A stretch of DNA of 64,000 nucleotides from Microbispora sp. ZYX-F-249 (GTDB lineage: Bacteria > Actinomycetota > Actinomycetes > Streptosporangiales > Streptosporangiaceae): the NCBI RefSeq assembly GCF_039649665.1, contig NZ_JBDJAW010000003.1, positions 1-64,000 on the forward strand, written 5' to 3'. The position numbers and the translations under genes were made by a program. How positions within the stretch are numbered: the first letter of the stretch is position 1; the number at the start of each line of letters is the position of its first letter. The notes beneath the pieces are model-generated. The model was not told the origin of the DNA, did no database searches, and saw only the letters and a list, made by a program, of their open reading frames with translations. This document shows, piece by piece, positions 43,323 to 52,544 of this stretch.

Positions 43323-43993
43323 CTCAGGAGCCTCTGGTCCGGTGGGACTGGATCGCGCGCAACTGGGCCAACGGAGGCCCCACCGCGATCAGCGCCCTGC
43401 TGGAGAACCACGTCGTGATGGCCTTCCTGCCCGTGCTGTTCGGGCTGGTCGTGGCCCTGCCGCTGGGCCTGGCCTGCGTACGGTGGCGCTGGCTGTACCA
43501 GCCGACGGCCGCGCTGATGAACGTCACCTACTCGCTGCCGTCCCTCGTGCTGTTCTCGATCTTCCTGTCGGTCACCGGGCTCACCAGGTCGACCGTCGTC
43601 ATCCCGCTGACGTTCTTCGCGCTCGCGGTCCTGATCCCCGCAGTCGTGGACGGCCTGGCCTCGGTGCCCGACCCCGTACGGCAGTCGGCGGTGGCGATGG
43701 GGTTCCGGCCCGCGCGCCGGCTGCTCCGGGTCGAGCTGCCGGTCGCCGTGCCGGTGGTCCTGGCCGGGCTGCGGGTCGCCACCGTGTCCAGCATCAGCCT
43801 GGTCAGCGTGGGCGCGCTGATCGGCCAGGGCGGGCTGGGCAACCTGTTCATCGACGGCTGGCAGCGGCAGTTCTACACGCCCATCGTGGTCGGGATCGTG
43901 CTCATCGTCCTGCTCGCCGTGCTCGCCGACGGGCTGCTCGTGCTCGCCCAGCGGCTGCTGACCCCCTGGTCCCGGGCGAGGAGGGCGGCGTGA
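43319..43993 (+). CDS. Osmolyte ABC transporter permease, OpuCB-like
   Basis: This 224-residue permease has five to six TM helices and an EAA-type loop (VRQSAVAMGFRPARRLLRVELPVAVPVVLAGLRVA) near residues 120-155, then GQGGLGNLFIDGWQ, common in the OpuCB/OsmW group. It overlaps both neighbouring genes by four bases, so the operon is translationally coupled. Confidence 0.88.
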   Translation: MTQEPLVRWDWIARNWANGGPTAISALLENHVVMAFLPVLFGLVVALPLGLACVRWRWLYQPTAALMNVTYSLPSLVLFSIFLSVTGLTRSTVVIPLTFFALAVLIPAVVDGLASVPDPVRQSAVAMGFRPARRLLRVELPVAVPVVLAGLRVATVSSISLVSVGALIGQGGLGNLFIDGWQRQFYTPIVVGIVLIVLLAVLADGLLVLAQRLLTPWSRARRAA

Positions 43994-44652
43994 ACTTCCT
44001 GGCCGACTTCTTCGGCGACGCGTCGCGCTGGTCCGGGCCCGACGGCATCCCCGTCCGGCTGCTGGAGCACCTGGAGTTCTCGGCGGCGGCCTTCCTCGTC
44101 GCGGCGCTGATCGCCGTGCCGCTCGGCATGCTCATCGGACACACGGGCCGCGGCGCGCTGGTCGTCGTGGTCGCGGCGAACGCCGCCCGGGCGTTGCCGA
44201 CGCTCGGGCTGCTCGTGCTCGTGGTGCTGCTGGCGGGCGTGGGGACCGTGCTGCCGGTGCTGATCCCGCTGATCGTGCTGGCGATCCCGCCCATCCTGGT
44301 GAACACGTACGAGGGCGTGCGGGGGGTGGACGCCGACCTGCGCGACGCCGCGTACGGCATGGGCCTGCGCGGGCGGCAGGTGCTGTTCCGGACGCTGACC
44401 CCGGTCGCGCTGCCGCTGATCCTGCTGGGCCTGCGCCTGGCGGCCATCCAGGTCGTCTCGACCGCCACCGTCGCGGCGTTCGTCGGCCTGGGCGGGCTCG
44501 GCCGCTTCATCATCGACGGCCTGGCGACCAAGACCTATGCGAGCGTCATCGGGGGAGCGGTCCTGGTGGCCGCCCTCGCCCTGGCCGTCCAGTTCGCCTT
44601 CCTCCTCCTGGACCGGGTGGTCGTCTCGCCCGGAGTCCGCCAGGTCCGCTAA
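43990..44652 (+). CDS. Osmolyte ABC transporter permease, OpuCD-like
   Basis: This 220-residue second permease has the segment LRDAAYGMGLRGRQVLFRTLTPVALPLILLGLRLA as EAA loop and GLGGLGRFIIDGLATKTY near its end. GTG 43990 overlaps the previous stop (GTGA). It lies 21 bp before the binding-protein gene. Confidence 0.88.
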   Translation: MNFLADFFGDASRWSGPDGIPVRLLEHLEFSAAAFLVAALIAVPLGMLIGHTGRGALVVVVAANAARALPTLGLLVLVVLLAGVGTVLPVLIPLIVLAIPPILVNTYEGVRGVDADLRDAAYGMGLRGRQVLFRTLTPVALPLILLGLRLAAIQVVSTATVAAFVGLGGLGRFIIDGLATKTYASVIGGAVLVAALALAVQFAFLLLDRVVVSPGVRQVR

Positions 44653-44673
44653 TCTCCCTATTATCCCCTGAGA

Positions 44674-45612
44674 ATGAAGGGTTTATCTGGCATGAGGCGT
44701 ATCTTCGGCGTCGCGGCGGTCGCGCTGACCGCGGCGCTCACGTTATCGGCCTGCGGGGGCTCCGACCCGCTGTCCAGCACGGCGACCGCCGCTCCAACGG
44801 CCTCCGGCTCGGGCGGCGCCGCCCCCGTGAAGGTCGTCGTCGGCTCCTTCGACTTCCCCGAGAGCGTCCTGCTCGCCTCGATGTACGCCCAGGCCCTCCA
44901 GGCCAAGGGGGTCACCGTGGAGGAGAAGCCGAACATCGGCAGCCGCGAGGTGGTCTACGACCAGGTCAAGAGCGGCGGGTTGACCGTGCTGCCCGAGTAC
45001 GTCGGGTCGCTGCTGGCCTTCGTCGACAAGTCGAGCACGGCCAAGACCAAGGACGAGATCGTCGCCGGTCTCAAGGCCAAGCTGCCGCCTGAGCTGGAGC
45101 TGCTGGAGCCGGCCGCGGCCGAGGACAACAACTCCCTCACCGTCACCAAGGCCACGGCCGACAAGTACAAGCTGACGACCATCGAGGACCTCGCCAAGGT
45201 GGCCAAGGACTTCGTGGTCGGCGGGCCGCCGGAGTTCAAGCAGCGGCAGGAGGAGAACTTCAAGAGCGTCTACGGCCTGGAGTTCAAGCAGTGGAAGCCC
45301 ACCGGGGCGACCACCGCCGACGCGATCAAGAGCGGCACGGTCCAGGTGGGCAACGTGTTCACCACCGACCCCAAGATCGTGCTGAACGACCTCGTGCCGC
45401 TGCAGGACAACAAGAACGCCTTCGGCTCCGAGAACATCACGCCCCTCGTCTTCAAGGCCGGGGTGGACGACACCGTGACCTCCACGCTCAACGCGGTCTC
45501 CGCCAAGCTGGACACCCAGACGCTGGTCGGCCTCATGAAGCGGATCGCCGTCGACAAGGACGACCCGCCCGTGGTCGCCAAGGACTGGCTCACCCAGAAC
45601 GGCCTGGTGTGA
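44674..45612 (+). CDS. Osmolyte ABC transporter substrate-binding lipoprotein, OpuCC-like
   Basis: This protein of about 312 residues has a lipoprotein signal with lipobox LSAC (Cys about 27) and a ProX/OpuCC-type domain (VKVVVGSFDFPESVLLASMYAQAL, then GLTVLPEYVGSLLAF). The quaternary-amine-binding aromatic cage cannot be verified by eye. ATG 44692 (MRRIFG), with AAGGG upstream, is an equally good start. It ends the OpuC-type operon and is followed by a 16 bp-stem terminator. Confidence 0.86.
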   Translation: MKGLSGMRRIFGVAAVALTAALTLSACGGSDPLSSTATAAPTASGSGGAAPVKVVVGSFDFPESVLLASMYAQALQAKGVTVEEKPNIGSREVVYDQVKSGGLTVLPEYVGSLLAFVDKSSTAKTKDEIVAGLKAKLPPELELLEPAAAEDNNSLTVTKATADKYKLTTIEDLAKVAKDFVVGGPPEFKQRQEENFKSVYGLEFKQWKPTGATTADAIKSGTVQVGNVFTTDPKIVLNDLVPLQDNKNAFGSENITPLVFKAGVDDTVTSTLNAVSAKLDTQTLVGLMKRIAVDKDDPPVVAKDWLTQNGLV

Positions 45613-45617
45613 CCTGA

Positions 45618-45654
45618 GCCGGGGGCCCGGGATGCCGCATCCCGGGCCCCCGGC
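45618..45654. terminator. Strong bidirectional hairpin between binding protein and esterase
   Basis: A perfect 16 bp GC-rich inverted repeat (45618-45633 with 45639-45654) encloses the 5-base loop gccgc. It lies 5 bp after the binding-protein stop and 5 bp before the convergent esterase stop, so it can serve both genes. Confidence 0.8.
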
Positions 45655-45659
45655 CGCGT

Positions 45660-46796
45660 TCACCACCTGAGCGGAAGCGTGGCGATGAAGTCGTCGAGCC
45701 GCCGGGAGATGATCTGGTGGTCGTGGGCCGAGGGGTGCCAGTCGCAGCCGCCGTAGTCCAGGTCCGTATTGTCGTAGTACCAGTAGCGGACCCGGTCGTC
45801 GCCCCGCTCGTTGCGGTCCTGGACGATCTGCCGCGCCGCGTCCGCGAACGCCGTGGTGTTGGACATGTAGGTGGCGCTGACCACGATGATCGCGCGCTTG
45901 CCGTACCGGGCGCGCAGCTTGTCGATGAAGCCGTGGTAGGCGGCCGTGTAGGCGGCGACCAGGGATTCCGGCGTCCACGGCTCGCCCGGGTTGATCGCGG
46001 TGGAGAAGTCGTTGATGCCGAGGCCGATCATGATCAGTTGCGGGTGCCAGGTGCCCGGGTTCTTCCACACGTCTCCGGGCACGCCGATGAGGGCGCGGTC
46101 GTAGTAGGTGCGGTAGTCGGTGCCGGGCTCGATCCCGTTGTAGTTGCGCACCATGCCGCGGCCGGAGAAGGCGTTGATCTGGTAGTCGGCGCCGAGGCCG
46201 CGGGCGGTGAGGGCGCCGAAGCTGACGTCGGCGTTGGTGTTCCTGTCAACCTGGCCCGGGGCGGGGCAGTCGCGGGTGGCGGACATGTTGCCGTAGCCGG
46301 CGGTGTAGGAGTCGCCGATGAACTCGATCTGCCGGCGGCGATCGGCCGGTCCGGGCAGGATGGCGCCGCCGGGGACCGCGACGAATCCGTCGAACCGGCC
46401 GGCGGACCACGGGCTCTCCGTGCGCTTGACGAGCCGCACGCCGTGTACGCCGTGACTCAGGTTCCTGACCCAGTAGGTGGTGCGGCCGGGGGTCACCAGC
46501 GTGGCGACCGTGACGCCGTCGACCTGGACGTCGTAGTCGTTGACCGCGTCGTCGATCGCGATCCCGACCCCGGTGCCGCGGAAGCGGCCCTCGAAGTAGA
46601 CGCCCGGCCAGCTGTACCGCACCGAGCCGCCGGCCACCTCGACCCGGCCGGCGGTGTGCGTCTTCGCCGGCACGGCCGGCGCCGGTTTCGGCGCCGCCGT
46701 CGCCCCGGGCGCGGTGGCCGCGTCGGCGGCCCCCGGTAACAGCGTGGCGGTCACCGCCAGCGCGGCCAGCGCCGCTTTCACCTGTGTGTGTCGCAC
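45660..46796 (-). CDS. Secreted SGNH/GDSL esterase, carbohydrate esterase family 2-like
   Basis: This 378-residue protein has a Sec signal peptide (HTQVKAALAALAVTATLLPGAADAA), an N-terminal jelly-roll region (about 45-160) and an SGNH hydrolase domain. The catalytic Ser is in FIGDSYTAGYGN, the Asn in GLGINDFS, and Asp/His lie in CDWHPSAHDHQ. This two-domain layout is that of CE2 deacetylases that act on xylan or other polysaccharides. GTG 46796 was chosen for its AAGGAGAG site and the signal peptide that follows; the frame is open for 45 codons upstream. Confidence 0.86.
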   Translation of the reverse strand: MRHTQVKAALAALAVTATLLPGAADAATAPGATAAPKPAPAVPAKTHTAGRVEVAGGSVRYSWPGVYFEGRFRGTGVGIAIDDAVNDYDVQVDGVTVATLVTPGRTTYWVRNLSHGVHGVRLVKRTESPWSAGRFDGFVAVPGGAILPGPADRRRQIEFIGDSYTAGYGNMSATRDCPAPGQVDRNTNADVSFGALTARGLGADYQINAFSGRGMVRNYNGIEPGTDYRTYYDRALIGVPGDVWKNPGTWHPQLIMIGLGINDFSTAINPGEPWTPESLVAAYTAAYHGFIDKLRARYGKRAIIVVSATYMSNTTAFADAARQIVQDRNERGDDRVRYWYYDNTDLDYGGCDWHPSAHDHQIISRRLDDFIATLPLRW

Positions 46797-47133
46797 GGTC
46801 TCTCCTTCTGCCTGCCGGTGAAGGGGCCGCGGGCCTTCTCGTCCGGCCGGGCGCCGAGCAACCGGCGATGAACGTTTCAGGGGCGCGAGTACGGCGGCGG
46901 CGTGCCGGAGGAGGCCGCGGCGCGGCGGCACGACCGGCCGCGGAGCCGTGGATCTTCGGCCGGGGCACGGATGACGTGGGGGTCAACGCCCGCCCTTCGC
47001 AGGTGATCCGACGAGGTCGGCGGCGAGTCCGCGAACGCTGCCGGGCCGGCGCCGAATGCAGAGTGATCGCCCCCACCCCGATCGTCAAGACCGCGCTCGC
47101 CGGCCCACCGGTTCACCGCTCGGCGCGCCTCGG
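46797..47133. other. Intergenic stretch, nothing recognised
   Basis: This 337 bp gap, between the esterase start and the HAD phosphatase stop, holds the esterase ribosome site. I see no convincing gene, RNA or repeat in it. Confidence 0.5.
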
Positions 47134-47907
47134 TCAGCCGGAGAGGGCGAGCTCCACCACTTGGGCGACGGCGCCGTCGGCGCAGGCGCCGACCACGACG
47201 TCCGCGGCGGCCCGGACGTCCGGGTGGCCGTCGCCGACCGCGACCCCGAGCCCGGCCGCCGCGATCATGTCGATGTCGTTGGGGTTGTCCCCGACCGCGG
47301 CGATCTGCTCCAGCGGCACTCCCCGGGAGGCGGCGAGCGCGCGCAGCGCCGAGCCCTTGGTCGCGTCCTCCGGCAGCACCTCCAGGTAGGTGGCCTCGGA
47401 TCGGACCGTCACGGTGCCGGGGATCGTCAGCTCGGGGAGCGGGTCGCCGATCAGCATGCACTTGGTGATCTCACCGGCGGGCAGGGCCTTCCAGTCACCC
47501 GGGTCGCGCAGGGCGATGCCGTCGCGCCGGGCGTAGTCCCGCAACTGCGGCACGTCGTGCACGGCCAGGGCCTCTCCGCCGCAGAACGCCACCGGATACA
47601 CGCCCTCCGGGAGGTCGCCGAACATCTCCAGCAGCGTCCGCCACGCGCCCGGCGGCAGGTGGCGGGAGCGCAGCACCGCTCCCGTGCCGAGGTCCACCGT
47701 ACGGGCGCCGTTGTAGAGGATCGCCGCCCCGTCGAGCCCCAGCTCGTCGTAGAACGGCCGGGCCGACAGCTCCATCCGCCCGGTCGCGATGACCACCTCC
47801 CCGCCCGCGGCGAGGAAGCGGCGCAGCGCGTCCCTGCTGGCGGGCACCATGGCGAGGTCGCGTCCCACGAGCGTGCCGTCCAGGTCGGTCACGATCCAGC
47901 GGATCAC
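47134..47907 (-). CDS. HAD-superfamily phosphatase (Cof/IIB type)
   Basis: This 257-residue hydrolase has HAD motif I VTDLDGTLV at residues 6-14, motif II IATGR near 41, and the C-terminal KGSALRALAASRGVPLEQIAAVGDNPNDIDMIAAAGLGVAVGDG (motifs III/IV) of the Cof-type class. Such enzymes dephosphorylate sugar and polyol phosphates. GTG 47907 overlaps the stop of the inositol monophosphatase gene, so it acts with it, plausibly on inositol phosphates or a downstream phosphate ester. It is the last gene of the long minus-strand series beginning at iolG. Confidence 0.87.
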   Translation of the reverse strand: MIRWIVTDLDGTLVGRDLAMVPASRDALRRFLAAGGEVVIATGRMELSARPFYDELGLDGAAILYNGARTVDLGTGAVLRSRHLPPGAWRTLLEMFGDLPEGVYPVAFCGGEALAVHDVPQLRDYARRDGIALRDPGDWKALPAGEITKCMLIGDPLPELTIPGTVTVRSEATYLEVLPEDATKGSALRALAASRGVPLEQIAAVGDNPNDIDMIAAAGLGVAVGDGHPDVRAAADVVVGACADGAVAQVVELALSG

Positions 47908-48728
47908 GAAGCCGCTCCCGTGGTGACCGCGGCCGCGATGTCCGGGAAGACCTCGGCCATCACCGACCCGGCGAGGTCGAACCCGCCGACGCAGGCGACG
48001 TAGCCGCCGGGGGTGAAGACGCTGCCGGACAACGGGAGGAACACCCCGCCCGCCCGCTCGACCAGGAGCGACCCGGCCGCGACGTCCCAGGCGTTGATGT
48101 TCGTGCCGTGCGCGATGTCGGACCAGCCCGCGGCGACGTGCGCGAGCTTCAGCGCGGCGCTGCCGGGACGGCGGGTGGTGGCGAAGGCGTGCTGGACGCG
48201 GGCGAACCGGCGCAGCGCCTCCTCGCCTTCCGTCGTGAGGTCGCGCGGGGTGGGATAGCTCGACAGGAGCACGGCCTCCCGGTCGGTGCGGGCCCCGGAG
48301 CTGCGCAGCGGCACGCCGTTGCAGAAGGCCCCGCCGAGCGAGGCGGAGTACTCGTCGTCACGCACCGGGTCGTAGACGACGCCCGCCACCACCTCGTCGC
48401 CCACGGCGGCGGCGATCGAGGTGCAGAAGAACGGCAGCCCGGCCGCGAAGTTCGCGGTGCCGTCGATGGGGTCGACGTACCAGCGGACCTCGCCCTCGCC
48501 GCGCACGCCGCCCTCCTCGCCGACCACCACGCTTCCGGGGCACAGGCGGTCGATGACCTCCCGGATGCGTGCCTCGGCCGCCTTGTCGTGCTCGGTCACC
48601 GGGTCGTGGAAGTCGCGCTTGGTGGTGATCTCGGGCCGGGAGCGGAAGGCGTGGCGGAGCATGTCGCCGACCGATCTGGCCGCCCTGACCGCGATGGCGG
48701 CCAGCTCACGTGAGGTGTTCAGGTCCAT
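47904..48728 (-). CDS. Inositol monophosphatase-family phosphatase
   Basis: This 274-residue enzyme has the metal sites VVGEEGG (Glu pair, near 70), WYVDPIDGTANF (DPIDGT, near 85-96) and the C-terminal INAWDVAAG (WDxAAG), which define the IMPase family. It should release phosphate from inositol monophosphate or a similar ester. It overlaps the downstream HAD gene by GTGA and its upstream HAD gene by 10 bp, and lies in one series with ABC transporter and iol genes. That context makes inositol phosphate the natural substrate. Confidence 0.9.
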   Translation of the reverse strand: MDLNTSRELAAIAVRAARSVGDMLRHAFRSRPEITTKRDFHDPVTEHDKAAEARIREVIDRLCPGSVVVGEEGGVRGEGEVRWYVDPIDGTANFAAGLPFFCTSIAAAVGDEVVAGVVYDPVRDDEYSASLGGAFCNGVPLRSSGARTDREAVLLSSYPTPRDLTTEGEEALRRFARVQHAFATTRRPGSAALKLAHVAAGWSDIAHGTNINAWDVAAGSLLVERAGGVFLPLSGSVFTPGGYVACVGGFDLAGSVMAEVFPDIAAAVTTGAAS

Positions 48729-49483
48729 GTCTCCTCCAGAAGGGTCAGCAGGCCGCGCGGGTCCTCCACGGTCGCCTGGGGGCTCTGGCGCACGCGATAG
48801 GGGATCTTGTCGGTGCTGCCGGAGACCATCAGGACGGTCGCCCCGACTCCGGCGCGGGCGCCGCACACCACGTCGCGGTCGTAGTTGTCGCCGACGTACC
48901 AGACCTGGGCGGGGTCGGCGCCCAGGGCCCGGCAGGCGATCCAGATCATCTCGGGGTTGGGCTTGCGCACGCCGACCTCGTCGCTGTAGACCTGCACGGC
49001 CACCTGGCGGTCGAGCCCGGCCGTCGTCATGAAGTCGCGATGGACGGCGCCGCACAGGGCGTTGCTGACGACCGCCGGAGTGACGCCGTGCGCCCAGCAG
49101 GCGGCCAGCAGCTCCTCCATCCCCGGCCGGATCTTGCGCCCGCTGCGCAGCTCGCCCATCCGGCGGCACATAGGGGTCGCCTCGGCGGTCACCAGGGCGC
49201 GGGCCTGCTCGGGCCAGTCGCCCCCGACGTAGTCGGCCCAGAATTCGCGATGCGTCATCTCCTCGGGCGCGAAGCGCCGGGAGGTGGAGTCCTTCCAGTA
49301 CGTGTCGGCGCGCGCGCCCGCCCGGATGTCGGTCTCGACCTCCTCCGCCGTGAGCCCGTGGAAGCCGGCGCGCACGAGCATGCCGTGTACCTCGGCGGCC
49401 AGTTCGGCCGCCCAGGACGGGCGGCGGGTGGTCTCCACGATCACGCCGCCGAAGTCCAGCAGCAGCGCCACGGGCCTGATCAC
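48719..49483 (-). CDS. HAD-superfamily hydrolase (class IA)
   Basis: This 254-residue protein has motif I LLLDFGGVIVE at the N-terminus, motif II VVSNA near 145, motif III VGVRKPNPEMI near 180 and motif IV VWYVGDNYDRDV near 205. The first motif is DFGGV, common in HAD-IA phosphatases and haloacid-type hydrolases; the second acidic residue of the usual DxD is replaced by Gly, so catalysis may differ. GTG 49483 overlaps the ATPase stop. It probably removes phosphate from an imported ester with IMPase. Confidence 0.82.
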   Translation of the reverse strand: MIRPVALLLDFGGVIVETTRRPSWAAELAAEVHGMLVRAGFHGLTAEEVETDIRAGARADTYWKDSTSRRFAPEEMTHREFWADYVGGDWPEQARALVTAEATPMCRRMGELRSGRKIRPGMEELLAACWAHGVTPAVVSNALCGAVHRDFMTTAGLDRQVAVQVYSDEVGVRKPNPEMIWIACRALGADPAQVWYVGDNYDRDVVCGARAGVGATVLMVSGSTDKIPYRVRQSPQATVEDPRGLLTLLEETWT

Positions 49484-50577
49484 GCCACCGCCCCCATTCC
49501 GTCCCAGGCGGCCAGCCGCGCGCCGTCCGCGCCGAACAGGTGCATCCGCTCGGTCCAGCAGGTCACCACGTCGCCGGGGGCCGCCTCGACCGGGGCGTAG
49601 GACACGGCGTACAGCTCGGTGCCGAGCACGCGCAGCCGTACGGTCCAGGACGACCCGGCGGGCAGCACGGCCTCGACGACGGCCTCCTCGCACCAGGTGG
49701 CGCCGGGCGGCCGTCCCAGGCGCAGCGCCTCGGGCCGGATGCCGACGGCGGTGGGGGAACCGTCCGGCAGGCGGGACTCGGCGAAGCGCAGCAGCGACCC
49801 GGCCAGGCCCGCGGGGGACGGCCCGATGTCGACGATCGCCATGGGCGGGCTGCCGACGAACTCGGCGACGAAGCGGTTGGCGGGCCGGTCGTACATGTCC
49901 ATCGGCGCGGCCACCTGCTGCAGCTCGCCCTCGTTCATCACCGCGACATCGGTGGCCATGGTGAGGGCCTCCAGCTGGTCGTGGGTGACGAAGACGATCG
50001 TCGCGCCCGACTCCTCGTGGATGCGCTTGAGCTCGGCCCGCATCTCGAGGCGCAGGCGGGCGTCGAGGTTCGACAAGGGCTCGTCGAGCAGCAGCACCGA
50101 CGGGTTGACGGCGAGCATGCGGGCGAGCGCGACGCGCTGCTGCTGGCCGCCGGACAACTGGGAGGGGTAGCGATCCATGGCGGCGTCGACGTGCACCATC
50201 TTGAGGGCGGCCTCGGCCCTGGCCCTGCGCTCGGGGGCGGGCACCTTGCGCATGCGCAGGCCGAACTCCACGTTGTCGCGCACGGACAGGTGGGGCCACA
50301 GCGCGTAGTTCTGGAAGACCAGGCCCATGCCGCGCTTCTCCGGCGGGACGTACAGGCCGCGCTCGACCGAGTCGAGCACGCGGTCACCGACGGCGATGGT
50401 GCCGGCCGTGGGCTGCTCCAGACCGGCGATCATGCGCAGGGTCGTGGTCTTGCCGCAGCCGGAGGGCCCGAGCAGGCACATGAACGCGCCGTCGGGGACG
50501 ATGAGGTCGAGGTTCTTCACGGCGTGCTCGCCGCCGCCATAGCTCTTGGCGACTCCGGTCAGCGTGATCGCTGGCAT
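49480..50577 (-). CDS. ABC transporter ATP-binding protein (AfuC/FbpC/Pot-type)
   Basis: This 365-residue ATPase has Walker A LLGPSGCGKTTTLRMIAGLEQP near residues 34-55, the Q-loop LVFQNYALWPHLSV, signature LSGGQQQRVALARML, Walker B LLLDEPLSNLDARL and a C-terminal TOBE-like region (about 270-355). This type powers importers for iron, polyamines, sulfate, phosphonates and hexose phosphates. It follows the fused permease directly (the permease stop lies a few bases before its ATG), forming an importer with it and probably with the binding protein at 61.6 kb. Confidence 0.88.
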   Translation of the reverse strand: MPAITLTGVAKSYGGGEHAVKNLDLIVPDGAFMCLLGPSGCGKTTTLRMIAGLEQPTAGTIAVGDRVLDSVERGLYVPPEKRGMGLVFQNYALWPHLSVRDNVEFGLRMRKVPAPERRARAEAALKMVHVDAAMDRYPSQLSGGQQQRVALARMLAVNPSVLLLDEPLSNLDARLRLEMRAELKRIHEESGATIVFVTHDQLEALTMATDVAVMNEGELQQVAAPMDMYDRPANRFVAEFVGSPPMAIVDIGPSPAGLAGSLLRFAESRLPDGSPTAVGIRPEALRLGRPPGATWCEEAVVEAVLPAGSSWTVRLRVLGTELYAVSYAPVEAAPGDVVTCWTERMHLFGADGARLAAWDGMGAVA

Positions 50578-52404
50578 CTATCCTCCTAAGCCGGACGCCA
50601 GGCTGCTCTTGGTCAGCCGCTGGGTCAGGTACGTCATGGTGAAGGAGACCAACGCGATGACCAGGACGACCGCGTTGGCGAGTTGGGTGTATCCGTAGTC
50701 CACGAGGCCGATCGACAGTGTCGTGAGCAGTTCGGTGCCGGTCGTGGTGAGCATGACCACGATGCTGAGCTCCTTGAGCCCGGAGATGAACGGCAGCACG
50801 ATCCCGGTCACGAGCGCGCCCTTCTGGATCGGGAAGATGATCCGCCGCATCCGCTGGAACCAGGGCGCCCCGGCGATCTGCGCGGCCTCCTCCGGCTCGC
50901 GGCCGAGCTGGGTCATCGCCGCGATGCCCGAACGCGAGCTGTACGGCAGGTGGGTCACCGCCATCACCAGGATCAGCAGGAACGTCGTGCCGTACAACGC
51001 GGGGATCGGGCCGCGGGCCACGGCGAACAGCGACAGCGACGCGGCGGCGAACGCGATGCCGGGCACGAGGTAGGGCAGGAAGGAGACCTGGCGGAGGAAG
51101 AAGGCGACGCGCGGCGCCGTCCCGCGCACGACGACGTATCCCACCAGCAGTCCGGCGACGGCGCAGATCACCGAGGCCAGGCCGACGATGCGCAGGGAGT
51201 TCCACGCCGCCGCCCACAGCTCGGAGCCGCGGAAGACGCCGTGCGGGAACCCGACCGCCCCGGGCAGCCGCTCGGCGAACCAGTAGTCGAGGGTGAGGGT
51301 CGACAGGTCCAGCGGCGTACGGGTGACCGTGGACAGCAGCAGCGTGAGCACCGGGACCAGCACGCTCACCGCGAAGACCACCAGGCCGAGCGCGAACGCC
51401 GGCCAGCGCAGGCGGCGCAGGTCGCTCAGCCGGTCCATGCCGCCCTTGCCGCCGACGGTGACGAAGCGGCGGTGCTCGCGGGTCATCCGGGTGTCGGCGA
51501 GCACGATCAGCACCCCGACGATCACGATGACCGTGGCGAGCACCGAGGCGACGCCGGTGCTGCGGTCGCGGATCGACTGGAACAGCCCCGTCGACAGCAC
51601 CCGGAAGTCGGCGGGCAGCCCCAGCACGTACGGCGTGCCGAACGTGCCGAGCACCCGGCCGACCACGAGCAGCACGGCCGACGACAGCGCGGGGAGCATG
51701 AGCGGGATCACGATGCGGCGCACGACCGTGCGCTGCGGCGCGCCCAGGATGCGCGCCGAGTCGACGAGCTGCGCGTCGATGCGCCGCAGCGCGTTGCCGA
51801 CCAGGAGCAGCACGAACGGGTAGTAGTGCAGCCCGAGGGTGACGATGATCGGCAGCGCGCCGTACGCCAGCCAGTCGGGTGTGCGCACGCCCTGCGCCTG
51901 GAGGAACCCGACCTGGCCGCCGGCGCGCTCGTTCTTGAACAGAGTCAGCCACGCCAGGGAGAAGGTCCACGACGGCAGCATGTACGGGATCACCAGCGCG
52001 CCCGCCAGCCACTTGCGCCCCGGCACGTTGGTGCGGGTCACCAGCCACGCCATCCCGCCGCCGAGGACGAGGGCGAACAGCACGGTGCCCAGCGCCACCA
52101 TCAGCGTGTTGAGCAGTGGCTGCCAGAACAGCAGCCCGCTGATCTGGGAGCGGAAGACCCGCCAGAGGTAGTAGCCGGTCCACTCGCCGACCGCCTGCCC
52201 GGCGTGCGCGTCGTCGCCGTACTGCAGGCGGAAGGCGTCGGACAGCACGGCGACCAGCGGCGCCACGACGAGGTAGCCGAGCACGACGACGAGGATCAGC
52301 CCGAGCGCGGCGGTCGGGTCGTGGCGCAGGACGCGCAGCCGATACAGCAGCCTGCGCGATCTGGGTGGTCGTTGCGGCGTCTCCGCCTTGGTCACAACAG
52401 CCAT
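50578..52404 (-). CDS. Fused double-domain ABC permease (AfuB/FbpB-like)
   Basis: This 608-residue protein has about 12 membrane helices in two homologous halves, each with an EAA loop: ILGAPQRTVVRRIVIPLMLP near residue 230 and IAGAPWFQRMRRIIFPIQKG near 520. One polypeptide thus forms the whole channel, as in FbpB and AfuB. Its ATG follows AAGGAAG. It has a 140 bp leader after the DUF47 gene, so it may have its own promoter or be read through from the iol genes. No binding protein lies next to it; the nearest is the lipoprotein at 61.6 kb. Confidence 0.88.
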   Translation of the reverse strand: MAVVTKAETPQRPPRSRRLLYRLRVLRHDPTAALGLILVVVLGYLVVAPLVAVLSDAFRLQYGDDAHAGQAVGEWTGYYLWRVFRSQISGLLFWQPLLNTLMVALGTVLFALVLGGGMAWLVTRTNVPGRKWLAGALVIPYMLPSWTFSLAWLTLFKNERAGGQVGFLQAQGVRTPDWLAYGALPIIVTLGLHYYPFVLLLVGNALRRIDAQLVDSARILGAPQRTVVRRIVIPLMLPALSSAVLLVVGRVLGTFGTPYVLGLPADFRVLSTGLFQSIRDRSTGVASVLATVIVIVGVLIVLADTRMTREHRRFVTVGGKGGMDRLSDLRRLRWPAFALGLVVFAVSVLVPVLTLLLSTVTRTPLDLSTLTLDYWFAERLPGAVGFPHGVFRGSELWAAAWNSLRIVGLASVICAVAGLLVGYVVVRGTAPRVAFFLRQVSFLPYLVPGIAFAAASLSLFAVARGPIPALYGTTFLLILVMAVTHLPYSSRSGIAAMTQLGREPEEAAQIAGAPWFQRMRRIIFPIQKGALVTGIVLPFISGLKELSIVVMLTTTGTELLTTLSIGLVDYGYTQLANAVVLVIALVSFTMTYLTQRLTKSSLASGLGG

Positions 52405-52544
52405 GGGGGGTTACTTCCTTCGAGGTCGGGGACCGCCGGGGTGCGGGGCCCCGCTTTCTGCGTCGCGGGGACGTCGGGAAGGGGCGGGGAATCGGGTGTG
52501 CGGGCCGGGGACGCGGAAACGGGTTCCGCCGGGTGGGACGCGGC

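Noticed and set aside
45351..45364. A KstR-type core (AACGTGTT)
   Set aside because: It lies inside the binding-protein coding sequence and lacks the outer T and A of the palindrome.
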